From Oreohelix idahoensis (lineage: Eukaryota > Mollusca > Gastropoda > Stylommatophora > Oreohelicidae): a DNA stretch of 64,000 nucleotides. Made by a program: the position numbers and the translations under genes. Every line of letters starts with the position of its first letter. The stretch's first letter is position 1. The notes below the pieces were generated by a model that did not search any database, was not told where the DNA came from, and worked only from the letters and a program-made list of their open reading frames with translations. The DNA is taken from NCBI GenBank assembly GCA_024509875.1, contig JAMPIV010019064.1:372001-436000 (forward strand), read 5' to 3'. Below are positions 42,117 to 51,832 of this stretch, one piece after another.

Positions 42117-42626
42117 AATACGAGCGTTAAACCAATGATCTTGTGATTTATGCCATCTTTAGGGCCTTTTCATTTGGTGTCACGAAATTGTGAGAGAAAG
42201 AGCATAAGAGGGGGACTTAGTGTGACTCTTCATTATTTTAATCTTAACTGTTTGCGGACGGAAGCCATTTAAGTGGCGTTGAAAATTTGGTCACGTTTGG
42301 ACGGAAGCCACTTTTTTGGCTCTAGGCGCCTGCCCCTCTAATTTTGTTTCGTTCTTTGTGAAATGAATTTGCATTAACAATAAAAACTAGAATTTAGGAA
42401 ACGGAAACTTCCTGTTTTAATTGAGGTATACGTCGTGCTCGCACTCTCTTTCGATCGTGATTAAAATTTCTTGATTTGTAAGGTTAGAAAACTCAAAAAA
42501 TGAGCAGTAGACACAGATATTGGACGTAATTATGCTTCTGGAAGTGAAAAACGGAAAGCGAAGGAAGAAAAAGAAGAAATCAACTTGTGATATCAAAAAC
42601 ACGTAAGCTGACATAATATTTTGATG

Positions 42627-43782
42627 TTCATGGTGGTGGTACTCTAACCGCTGAAGCTGGAAGTACAGGAACAACTAGTACTAGTGCAGGCTGTGCAGCA
42701 GAAAACATACAGCAAAACCCAGTAAACACTGAGTCTGAATGTGAAAGAATAAGTGAAACGAAGAAGTACTCTAATGATATTGGTGACTGGCCGGACAATA
42801 TAGATGCTGTGAGCGTGAATATTGCATATCCAAGGGAAGTGAAAAATGTCAACATGTTGATAGTGCCTTCTCTTCATCCGTGCGATTGTATGACACTGAA
42901 AAGAAAACTCGATACTGTCAGAAGTCTTATTTTACACATATTCATAAACTTACAAACAAGCAACATGCAAGAAAATGGTTATGCTATTCAGAAAGTAAAG
43001 GGCGCCTATTCTGTTTCCCATGCAAGCTTATGAGTTCAGAATGTTCATCAAAGTTTACTGTGGAAGGGTTTAATGACTGGAAAAATGCAAGCAATCTATT
43101 GCGTCGACATGAAGAAAGCTCCTCACATAAACAAGCTTTAATTTCACTGTTGATGCGTAAAAACAAAGGTGAACGTGTCGATTCCCATCTTGTGAAACAA
43201 ATGGACATTCAAGAAAAGTATTGGCACAAACTTCTAGAGCGAATAATTGAAGTTGTGAAGTTTTTAGCAGAACGAGGTCTTTCATTTCGTGGCAGTGATG
43301 AAATTGTTGGGTACCCTTATAACGGGAATTACTTAGGGTTGTTAGAATTACTGGCCAAGTTTGACCCTTTTCTGGCAGAGCATATAAGTACTCATGCAAA
43401 CAAAGGATTTGGACATACATCATATCTATCTAAACCAACGTGTGAGAAATTCATCAATCTAATTGGATCCAGCATACTGGATCACATTCTCTGTGAAGTG
43501 AAGAAATACAAGTATTATTCCGTTTCATTGGATTCTACTCCAGATATATCTAATATGGACCAGCTGACTTTGACTCTGCGCTATGTTTTGCCATCTGGAC
43601 CAGTTGAAAGATTTGTGACATTTTTGGATATGGAAGGTCATAGTGCTGAACAGCTTACTAAAAGTCTACTTAATTTTTTAAAGGCAAATGACATTGATAT
43701 TAAAGACTGCCGTGGTCAAAGTTATGACAACGCCAGCAACATGAGTGGCAAGTTTATAGGATTACAAGCACGAATTAATTGA
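42627..43782 (+). pseudogene. hAT transposase, ZMYM1-like, N-terminal and central part
   Basis: The frame begins with a low-complexity Gly/Thr/Ser region and 'DIGDWPDNID', shifts frame once near 42870, and continues from 42880 for 300 codons. It holds a TTF-type zinc finger region ('KWLCYSESKGRLFCFPCKL', then '..SSHKQA') and the start of the DDE/RNase H-like catalytic domain ('YSVSLDSTPDISNMDQLTL', 'CRGQSYDNASNMSGK'). It stops at 43780 after 'LQARIN', where family members continue for several hundred residues to the hATC dimerisation domain. That missing half is why the copy is dead. Confidence 0.85.
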
Positions 43783-43926
43783 TAATGATAATTAGTATGC
43801 AAATTAAAAATATATGTGTTCAAATATGTTTGTGTTGTTTTATTGTTTTTTTTTTTTTAATATAGGGCCCCTTTCTTAACTTATGCTACAGGCCCCGCAC
43901 TAGCTTAATCCGGCCCTGAAGAGATT

Positions 43927-44549
43927 CATTCTTTGTCCGAGCGGAACTCATCATCATCGATGAAGATGCTGGCCTGTGTCATCAAGGAATCTAGCCCGTC
44001 ATCCTCCGTCAGAGTTGCCCAACTAGAATAGATTCTATCTTGAGTTGCTGGTGTTGCTGATACCGTTAATGTCTGGTCTGGTTTGGACAGCATTTCTGTT
44101 TCGCAATCTTTTGCTGGCGTACTTGGATGGAGAGGCGTCTTGCCTCCAGATTCGCCCGGCTGGGACATAACGGAGTCTCGTTCATCAACTACAGGTGTTG
44201 ACGTCGCTCAACCAGGGTAAGGCTCTTCTTGAAACGCCCTTGGTGACAAAGACAGGTCTTGCGGTGGTTTGGTCGGCGTGCGTTTGACCGACAATGTGCT
44301 TGCCTGCTCTCTGTGCGTCACATCTCTCGACTTTACGGATCTGTCCTTCTCCTGAAGCATGGGTCGTTTTCGATTTGGCGTACGCCTGTGGTTCACTACT
44401 GTGAAGCCATCTCCGTCGACTGGGCTGGCCCCGGGGCTCTCTGGGGCAGGGTGCTCGCTCAGTTGGCTCTGTTCTGCCGGCGTGGCATTTCTCACGGCTT
44501 CTTCTGCTACAGAGGCTTGGCTTGGGTGACCGTCCTCTTCCTTGGGCAC
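43927..44549 (-). pseudogene. LINE C ORF1 remnant
   Basis: Open on the minus strand except for one in-frame TGA near 44207 (after 'FQEEPYPG'). It is rich in Pro, Ser, Thr and Lys, with 'GDGFTVVNHRR' and an acidic end 'SIFIDDDEFRSDKE' before a natural stop. This looks like the C-terminal part of an L1/Tx1-type ORF1. The assignment rests mainly on position and strand: directly upstream of ORF2, on the same strand. Only the hAT and LINE A insertions and a short spacer separate it from ORF2. Confidence 0.55.
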
Positions 44550-44990
44550 TGACTCACCCAGTGCGTATCAAGACCACACACTGAATCTTACGTCCGGGTA
44601 GGGACACCCCTACGAGCTGTATCCTTTCCTCTGCGCCCGTCATCTTCAAACCAGAGCTGACCAAGACCCTACTCCACCTCCAAGTGGTGGTCCTTGAAAC
44701 ACTGCAGTCTGGCTGAGTGAGTAGGGATCGAAGATGGAAGGCTAACCCGGTCCCAAAAATGCAGTGCTGAAGTCGGATGTGTCAGCCGAAAGGCTCAAAT
44801 ATCGCAGCTTCGCTGTAAACGGACACAACGCAACCAACGTCCTTTTCAGGACGAGCGAAGAAGAAGAAGAGAAGATAGGTAGACTCAGAAGACAAAAAAT
44901 AAGGAAGAGAACTGGAAACACGAAATGAAAGTGATGAAGACGACATGCACAGGTGTTTCATCTACGGTGCCAAAGGAAGGATTCGCTCCG
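44550..44990. other. Possible LINE C 5' region with a (GAA)n run
   Basis: The minus strand holds a further open stretch ('SSGLKMTGAEERIQLVGVSL') that may be more of ORF1. On plus, 'ttttcaggacgagcgaagaa' followed by GAA repeats (44850-44880) looks like a LINE 3' tail in the opposite sense. I cannot decide between the two readings. Confidence 0.35.
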
Positions 44991-44996
44991 GATGCC

Positions 44997-45376
44997 AAAT
45001 ACCTGAAGTTCTCCACTAGACTACATCCAAATACCTGAAGTTCTCCACTAGACTACATCCAAATACCTGAAGTTCTCCACTAGACTACATCCAAATACCT
45101 GAAGTTCTCCACTAGACTACATCAAAATACCTGAAGTTCTCCACTAGACCACATCCAAATACCTGAAGTTCTCCACTAGACTACATCCAAATACCTGAAG
45201 TTCTCCACTAGACTACATCCAAATACCTGAAGTTCTCCACTAGACTACATCAAAATACCTGAAGTTCTCCACTAGACTACATCCAAATACCTGAAGTTCT
45301 CCACTAGACTACATCCAAATACCTGAAGTTCTCCACTAGACTACATCAAAATACCTGAAGTTCTCCACTAGACTAC
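44997..45376. repeat. 32-bp minisatellite, about 12 units, in GPCR intron 1
   Basis: Near-perfect 32-bp units starting 'aaatacctgaagttctccac'. Variation is limited mainly to 'catcc'/'catca' at the unit end, and the alternation of the two variants suggests amplification of multi-unit blocks. The array lies about 270 bp inside intron 1 from the exon 1 donor. Confidence 0.97.
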
Positions 45377-45643
45377 AACAGTTTGTTCAAGGCCTATACT
45401 CATTTGGGAGCTGTCTGAAGGATGATGAATAACGAATTTTTTAAAATAGAATCGAAGCTGGGAGCGGGTAAGATCAGTCACTATCGATGCCGAGCGGCAA
45501 AATTTTGATTTCTCTTCTAATTTCTTGTTATTACGTGTGCTCCGAAAGGAATGCAAAAGAAAGCCGAAGATAGAAGTTTGGCACCTTTGATAAACTAACT
45601 AGACATGAACACACACATTTATGGAAACACACGCAGTACTTAC

Positions 45644-46058
45644 AAAACACTCTTCCAAACGTCCAGTCGACAAGGGCGTAGCTGACACTTAGTGTAGGGA
45701 GGCATATCAGCAAATACAAGATGTCCGCAACCGACAGATTAAGTAGATATAAGTAAGTCACTCGTCGCATTGTTACGTAACGAGATATTGTGTAAATGAC
45801 AAGGGCGTTTCCTACCAGCCCCACGAAGAAGATAACAGTAAAAATGGACACGGCGACGATTCTGCCTGTCTTGACGACTCCATATTCTGTTTCGCTGCTG
45901 TTGCTTCCATCATACTCGTAAACTTTGTTCAAACTCCAGTCAATGCTGGAAAGGTTGAAAAAGTAGTCATCTTGGTTGTACAATATCTGGTCTTCAAAAC
46001 CAACCTTTTCCAAAGGCGAAATTCCCAGGCCTGGCACAGAATGATCTTCGCTATTCAT
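45644..46058 (-). CDS. Class A GPCR, exon 1: N-terminus, TM1, TM2 and ECL1
   Basis: The ATG at 46056-46058 is the first in frame after an upstream TAG, so the start is well supported. It encodes residues 1-138 plus one base. The extracellular N-terminus (about 65 residues) has two N-glycosylation sites (N35-L-S and N53-S-S) and many acidic residues. TM1 (about 66-92) contains G83-N84 in 'LVGNALVIYT'. TM2 (about 101-127) contains 'LNLSVADILYLL' with D112. ECL1 has the conserved W132 in 'WTFGRVF'. The donor is a strong 'GTAAGT' at 45643-45642, phase 1, joining exon 2 to create C139. TM2 and TM3 resemble receptors of the galanin/allatostatin/somatostatin kind more than amine receptors, so a neuropeptide receptor is the best description. 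No promoter element could be defended. Confidence 0.92.
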
Positions 46059-47045
46059 ATCTATGTAGTCGTTGGTCTAGAACGTAAGCACGTTTCGGTA
46101 GTTGTTCCAAGTAGTTACGTAAAACAGTGTCGAGCTACTTTTGTGCCATCGAAAAGCGTACTCATTTTTTCGTTCTTTCTTGTTCCTGGTCACGGCTGCA
46201 GAGACATTCTATGACGGTCAGCAACAGCATTAATTTTAGTATCAATACCAGTAAGACACACACTATTTTCTGCGTCAGTGAGAGTAAACTCGCACAACAT
46301 TCGGACATCTGCGAGATTCTGTTTTGCTATTCCGGGTTTTTAATGACAAATGTTTTGACGTCGGGTCTCTAGCATCAAAATGAACGCAAAGGATGTTCTG
46401 CAATTGGCGTCATTAACCCTGCGACTCGTGCGGCGGGAATATTGATTCGCATTCAACAAGGAGGATAATCCTGGACACCTGCAGACAGTTTTTGTAATCC
46501 TTTTTTAAGTCGCTTCTACCGTGGATGAAAACCTGAAGTGCGTGGCAAAACTGGATGGGGCGGAGGCGACAGTGGAGCCTGAGCTGGCTTGAATGTCTTG
46601 TTTTGTCCTTCAATTTTTTTTTCTTCTGTAGTTTACGTTGTCATGTTCTGTAATCTACTAAATATCGTTATTTTGCAGACGAATAGCGATAACTGTATTT
46701 GCCTATGTTTACATTGTGATAACTATGACACGATTCGTCTCTCAAATCAGCGGTTGACAATGACAGACTATTTGGGAAAACAAGGATTTATGTAGTCATC
46801 ATCATCAGCTACCATCTTCACAGAGAAGATCGGCTGCAATGGATCTCTGACGTCATCTGTCTTGATGGTGCACTTTGGTAGACTCTTTCCTGTCCATCTC
46901 TTCATGATATTTTCCTACTTATAGCGCTGTCTTTCTCTTGCACGTTTACCTTCAACTCTTCCCTCTATTATGGCCTTCAGTTAGGTGTTATGTCTTTTTA
47001 CATGTGACGTATATGTCTGTAGTATTAAAGGTTAACTAAAATGGT
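46059..47045. other. Upstream flank of the GPCR gene
   Basis: Probable 5' UTR or promoter side of the receptor gene, but further 5' exons cannot be excluded. No TATA box or initiator is convincing. A patch near 46820-46990 resembles 15600-15740 ('cggctgcaatggatct', 'tgcacttt..'), probably a shared repeat. Confidence 0.4.
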
Positions 47046-47049
47046 TGAA

Positions 47050-47578
47050 CCAGGTGATAATGGATCAGAACGCCTATTAACTCTCCCCTGCAAACAAGGG
47101 CAGGCCCCATTACCCTTGTCAGTGTGTATGCTCCTACTCTGCCTCAGAAGCTAAAGACGAGTTCTACGAGAATCTAGCAGTAGTCATCAAAAGCACACCG
47201 AAGAAGCTAACCGATAAAGGTAAGCAGATGGAGAGGTGGGTCGAGCACTATTCTGAGCTTTAGAGGAAATATCGTCACGCCTGCAGCCCTTGACGCTGTC
47301 AAATATCTGCCAACTATGGAGGAGCTGGATGCTGAACCAACATGGGAAGAACTCAGCAAAGTAGTTCATAGCTTGGCCTGTAGCAAAGCACCAGGCAGTG
47401 ATAGGATTCCTCCCGATTTAATCAAATGCTATAAGAGCACGCTTTTACATCCCCTGCATATGGTGCTGGGAAGAGACAACTATTCCTCAAGACATGCGAG
47501 ATGCCAAGGGTGTAACACTGTATAAAAATATAGAAGACAGAAGTGATTGCAATAACTACAGAGGCATCTCTCTTCTTA
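47050..47578 (+). pseudogene. LINE family E, left part: endonuclease end and RT start
   Basis: With frame changes it reads 'GPITLVSVYAPTL', 'AKDEFYENLAVVIKSTPKK' (endonuclease), then, after an apparent internal deletion, 'KQMERWVEHYSEL', 'EELDAEPTWEELSKVVHSL' and 'CSKAPGSDRIPPDLIKC' (RT start), ending in 'CNNYRGISLL'. The next residues ('SIVGK...') are at 49954, beyond a DNA transposon. Confidence 0.75.
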
Positions 47579-48165
47579 TAGTGCGTTTCAAAAAGATCGG
47601 TCGACGATTGACTTCAAATATCTCCATATTCCTTGCACTGATAAACATGATTTTTTGCATGTGGTCTTATATTTTCAATGTCCCAAAGTTTTTATAAAAT
47701 TCAATGTTGCAGGTAGTGTTCTTTTCTTGCAACGGCTAATTCCTTGGATCTTTTTTAACGAAGTAATTATTTTGTCCTGGAAGAAAATAATTTACCGTAA
47801 ATGAAGGAAGTTGCATATTTTCGGCATAGGCGTCTATACAATTCGAATGTTAGAGGGGTTTGTTAACTGATTACTACGTGAGGTCCATTTTTATTTCTTC
47901 GAAATATTTGAGAGAATAATAACGCCTATTCGTTGTAAATGTTACTCTTTATACTAAAATGTGAATGGATGCATGAAGAGGTTAAAGTACTGTGTATGTT
48001 AAAAATAGTAGTGAAATCGCGGAGATAAAAAGGAAATGAATTGGTTTACATATACACATAGATGGAGGAGAAAACATATAAAGTATTTACACACTTATTC
48101 TGAGTCAAACGAGTCTAATATATTGATGACTATTCTCGGCTGAACGAACGACAGTCCATCTTTTT

Positions 48166-48757
48166 TCAATAGTCATTTTCCTCTTTTAAGACATGGTCTT
48201 CACATTTACACCAATAATCTTTGTCTATCTGCGAGAGGGCGGCATATGTTAGTTCTTTCATATTGCATAGTTTTAAAGTTTTATTTTCAGCTGTCACCTG
48301 TCCTTTAACTTTTGCCCAAAGGAGTTCAATTGGGTTTAAATGTGAATGATAAGGTGGCAGTCTCAAACACATATGACCATGCTGTTGAATCAACTTGTCT
48401 ATATGGAATATCTTGGTCTTTTGTGATTTCTTAACAAGGGACAGTAATTCAGGTTTCAGAAACCCCTCGTTAAATGGAATGTCTTCTTTTCTGAGCCAAA
48501 GCTTTATAGCATCTTTTGTACTCGAAGATGTCGGGATTTTGTCTTCTTCTGCCACAGCGTTGTGGTATGATGCGTTGTCCATTATCAGACAGGATGGTCT
48601 GTCTAGAGACGGAAGAAGAGTATTTTCAATCCACTCTCTAAATATGTTACCGTTCATCTCGGTATGATAGTCCCGGTTGTCCGTATAATTGGAAGTGAAA
48701 ATAAGTTCAGTATTTTTCACTAGCCCATTATGTCTGCTGCCTGCATGTGCCATTATC
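48166..48757 (-). pseudogene. DDE transposase (IS630/Tc1/mariner type), N-terminally truncated
   Basis: The frame starts 'MAHAGSRHNGLVKNTEL' and contains 'CLIMDNASYHN' (second catalytic Asp) and 'PPYHSHLNPIELLWAKVKG' (third acidic residue, Glu in NPIE). The region with the first Asp and the DNA-binding domain is absent, because a hAT fragment abuts the 5' side at about 48757. The C-terminus ends 'KCEDHVLKEENDY'. The protein belongs to the transposon whose ends are at 47579 and 49951. Confidence 0.85.
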
Positions 48758-49400
48758 AGACGTTGTCAGTTTCCATTGGGTACAAGAAATATTTTCCAGA
48801 GGACCTCATCAAAAAATTAAAAGACGTTTATGGAAAAATTTTCGACTATGTAAGATTGAAGAATGAACTTGTTGTACTTTATTGTTCGGATGAGTTCTGC
48901 AACAAGTCAGTTCATGAGTTACTGCAGTTATTAGTTGAAAATGATCTTAGTTCAGGCTTTAAAGAAGTGTTCAAACTGGCAGAATTGACAATGACAATTT
49001 CAGCAACTACTGCTTCTGTAGAAAGATCGTTTTCAGCTTTAAAGCGAATCCACAGTTACCACAGATCTACACAAGGTCAAGATCGACTCTCCAGTCTTAG
49101 CCTATTGTCCATTGAAAAGGAACTTTTGAGCAAGGTTAGACTGAAGAATACATTTTACGATGCTGTAACAGAGAAATTTCTGCAAAAGGAAAGAAGAATA
49201 GATCTGATTTTCAAGTGAAACCTGTAAGTGAAAATATGTATTATTTAGTTAATGTTTTTTTCTTCCAGCCGAATAATTATCGTGGCGTAACTGAATATAG
49301 TTGGTTTTTAAATTAAGAGGGGAAGGGGTTAAATAGTAGGCGTACATATTCATTTTAAGTAGCAGCACGCCTAGCTCAGCAATACCAGGATACGCCACTG
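48757..49400 (+). mobile_element. hAT 3' fragment: hATC domain and right TIR
   Basis: Encodes 'KKYFPEDLIKKLKDVYGKI', 'AELTMTISATTASVERSFSA' and 'RLSSLSLLSIEKELL', the hAT C-terminal dimerisation domain (hATC) of ZMYM1-like transposases, ending at 49216. The right terminus at 49400, read in reverse, is 'CAGTGGCGTATCC'. This end differs from that of the hAT element at 41.9-43.9 kb and is closer to the MITE at 16757. The 5' part and its end are missing. Confidence 0.8.
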
Positions 49401-49532
49401 TAACTGAACGCACCGGAAGGATAAATGTAATGTTCAAAACAGTGCGGTAGTGAGCAGAAAGACGGGTGAAATACGTTCAAGATGTTAAATCGAAATAGCT
49501 CACAAATATGAAGGGGTAAGCCCTTTCAATAC

Positions 49533-49745
49533 CAACGGGCTGATCACCCGTTTGCCAGTCACTTCGATTACGGAAACAACAGCAAATGGATTGATTTGCC
49601 ATTGCCCTAAAGACGCCACTAGGCGTGATGGGAAATAATGGCAAAGAAAACCTATCTGCTGTTGCCCTAAGACGCCATTAGGCGTAATGGCCACTGACTG
49701 CTTTGACGGTCGGTGGCTAAGGACGGAAGAAGAAGAAAGAAGAAG
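49533..49745 (+). mobile_element. LINE family A, very short 3' end, copy 4
   Basis: Only the last codons and 3' UTR of family A ('gacgccactaggcgtgatgg', 'ccactgactgctttgac', 'ggtggctaagga') with a (GAA)n tail. A segment of the end is present twice inside the insert. The exact 15-bp 'aagccctttcaatac' flanks it (49518-49532 and 49746-49760). Confidence 0.9.
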
Positions 49746-49953
49746 AAGCCCTTTCAATACACGGTTGGACTAGGAGGTGGTCGATTTTGTATACTTTAAA
49801 TAAAGAAAATTTAAAACCATAAGTTTGTTAACGAGGAAAAAAATGTCCCCCTCGGGACATAGCGATCATTAGGTCATATGCAAAGTTGCAACAATTACGA
49901 TCAAGTGGTTGCAGAGATATTAAACAGCGACAAACATTGTGAAACGCACTATA

Positions 49954-50292
49954 GTATTGTTGGTAAGGTTATTGCCAGAGTCATCTTAATGCGACTACAC
50001 AAGTTAGCTGAGTGAATATATCCAGAGTCACAGTGTGGGTTCCGAGCTGGTAGATCAACAACAAACATAATCTTTTCTCTCCGCCAGCTTCAGGAAAAAT
50101 CAAGAGAGCAGAAAAGGCCTCTATATATCGCCTTTATAGACCTCATACAGGAATTTGACCTGGTTAGTAGGGATGGGCTCTTCAAAATCCTCCTGAAAAT
50201 AGGCTGCCCCGCTAAATTGCTGGAAATGATAGTCATTCCAATAAGGTAACAGTCCAATATGCTGGAAGCTCATCACAACCCTTTGACATATG
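49954..50292 (+). pseudogene. LINE family E, right part: RT fingers and palm
   Basis: Continues the copy interrupted at 47578: 'SIVGKVIARVILMRLHKL', 'ESQCGFRAGRSTT', 'FSLRQLQEKSREQKRPLY' and a damaged 'IAFIDLIQEFDLV', then loss of frame near 50230. The copy at 56.5-57.9 kb shows the undamaged version. Confidence 0.85.
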
Positions 50293-51265
50293 CTTTCAAC
50301 AAACTCATATCAATCCTTTATGTTCTGTGCCATCTGTTTAAAGTCTTTTCAGTTCTCTTCTCTATGTATTTTTTTTATCTCCATCTTTTGAGCGTATAAA
50401 CTATTATATTAACTACAAAGGTGCTGGGTTCGATTCACGGTATCTACACGCTTTAGTCTACCCGGCTGTAAATGGGTACCTGGCTTTGCACTTGAGTTAT
50501 GGAAGGAAAAGGCAGCAAGGGAACTGGTAACCCTACCTCTCAATGCTGTATCTAGGATAGTTAAGTCTCTAACACTTCACTTCCTTGCAGAAGTATTTGC
50601 TATAGGACTTCCTTTACCTACCCCTCTTACCTTCTGGACCCCACAACACTGCCTGCCTTGTAATACTATCAGTAGATCTCCTCAGTGTGTGTCATATGAT
50701 CCAATGCCAGCATCTTCTTTGTTTGTTCATTCTCCATATGGTGTTTAATCTCCCTGTGTGTCTCTTCATAAAGCTGGGCCTAGTATAGTGACAGCTTTAA
50801 CAGCTCACTCCCTATGGCAGTAGTTTCTATGGAACTCAAAGCTGCTCATCTTTTGCACTTTTCCACATACCATGTAAAATACTTTTTCAACAGCAGACTG
50901 TTTAGATATGTCATAAGCTCTGATTATACTGGACAACAGCCAAAATGTATCCGAGACAAAAGTAGCTATTTTTAACTAATTTGGACATGCTGATCACGAA
51001 TATGAACTTAAAAATCGCGAATTAGCTCTAGTTTTCAAGATCCGGGGGAAGGGGGGGGGGGATGTGTTCAGTAGGCTGGGGGCTTCACCTTCCCGACGCG
51101 AATGACCCAGCCCTTCTCTTTTCTATAGACCTGGCGCGTGATTCCCCACGAGACGGATAGCCTTGAGCGCCAATTGGATGACGCAATCTGTAGCAGTCAT
51201 TGCAACCACATTTCCTCCTTGTCATCATTTGTGTTGTGGATTCTGTGAGTGCAGACGTGTCGTTC
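50293..51265. repeat. SINE-like segment and unassigned DNA
   Basis: At 50421-50490 a B-box-like 'gctgggttcgattcacgg' is followed by 'acccggctgtaaatgggtac'. The SINE at 61.2 kb has a counterpart to the second motif. No A box, tail or duplication could be fixed, so boundaries are unknown. The rest, including a G-run at 51048-51061, is unassigned. Confidence 0.45.
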
Positions 51266-51818
51266 AAGATGCCTCGTGAATGTGTGAACATTGCGGATTA
51301 TTTTTGCTATATTTGAGGACAAATAACTTTGCTATCACAAAGGCGACCCATTACACCGATGATAAAGAAAGCTTGCAGCCTTTATTCTGGTTGAGAGATC
51401 AGTGACCAAGACCGGTATTGGGCCCCACAAATATGTTGTCAATCCTGTGCAACGAATCTGCGCTGCTAGTTGAACCAAAAAGGACGATCGATACGTTTTG
51501 CAGTTCCAGTGGTGTGGAGGGAACCGACAAATCATCTTAATGATTGTTACTTTTGCATTGACTTCTCCAATTGGACATGGTATTTCTAAGAAGAAAAAGC
51601 GGCCTGTGACCTATCCGAATATTCCCTCTGCTATGCGGAAAGTGCCTCACGGGGAAGGACTTCCTGTTCCAGACCCGCCAGAATCTTATACTCTGGATGA
51701 AGAAGAAGATAATAAGGCCAGTGGACATCCGTCACCCGTGAAATCATCTACATCAAGAGATCCTGATTTCGTGCCTATTGAAGAGTCTGCTGCACAGCCA
51801 CATAAAATTACCCAGAGT

Positions 51819-51832
51819 GAATTGAATGATCT
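51819..51832 (+). repeat. Target-site duplication of the LINE B insert, left copy
   Basis: 'gaattgaatgatct', repeated exactly at 54239-54252. Confidence 0.95.

Larger units (their letters stand above)
41870..43918 (+). mobile_element. hAT transposon with TIRs and 8-bp duplication, nested in LINE C
   Basis: The left end 'CAGAGCCGGATTAACG' and the right end (reverse complement 'CAGGGCCGGATTAAGC') are inverted repeats. Sub-terminal 'tagcatatgctacgggcccc' and 'cttatgctacaggcccc' add a second inverted pair. The exact 8-bp duplication 'aagagatt' flanks it at 41862-41869 and 43919-43926. The transposase inside is incomplete, so the copy is non-autonomous, probably by internal deletion of the C-terminal part. 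Confidence 0.95.
35692..44560 (-). mobile_element. LINE family C, L1/Tx1-like, decayed host of nested insertions
   Basis: Read on the minus strand: ORF1 remnant (44549-43927), inter-ORF spacer, ORF2 (40861-36068), then a 3' end with 'aataaa' and a poly-A of about 9 before the left flank at 35692. It is interrupted by a hAT element (41870-43918), a LINE A copy (40972-41572) and a LINE D copy (38168-39586). Without these it measures about 5 kb, plausible for the L1/Tx1 group. The exact 5' end is uncertain (it could reach about 44870), and no matching target-site duplication was found. Same orientation as the GPCR whose intron 1 contains it. Confidence 0.8.
47579..49951 (-). mobile_element. TA-flanked Tc1/mariner-superfamily transposon inserted in LINE E
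   Basis: The ends 'TAGTGCGTTTCA' and 'TGAAACGCACTA' are perfect 12-bp inverted repeats, each bordered outside by TA (47577-47578 and 49952-49953). Removing the element and one TA gives 'cttctTAgtattg' and restores the LINE E frame (RGISLL then SIVGKV). The element encodes a DDE transposase on the minus strand and itself contains a hAT fragment and a LINE A 3' end. Confidence 0.93.

Noticed and set aside
44259..44552. Plus-strand ORF of 97 codons
   Set aside because: Shadow of the minus-strand ORF1 remnant of LINE C.
35692..44870. A target-site duplication for LINE C itself
   Set aside because: The left flank 'ctgtaggttaac' has no convincing match at any candidate 5' boundary.
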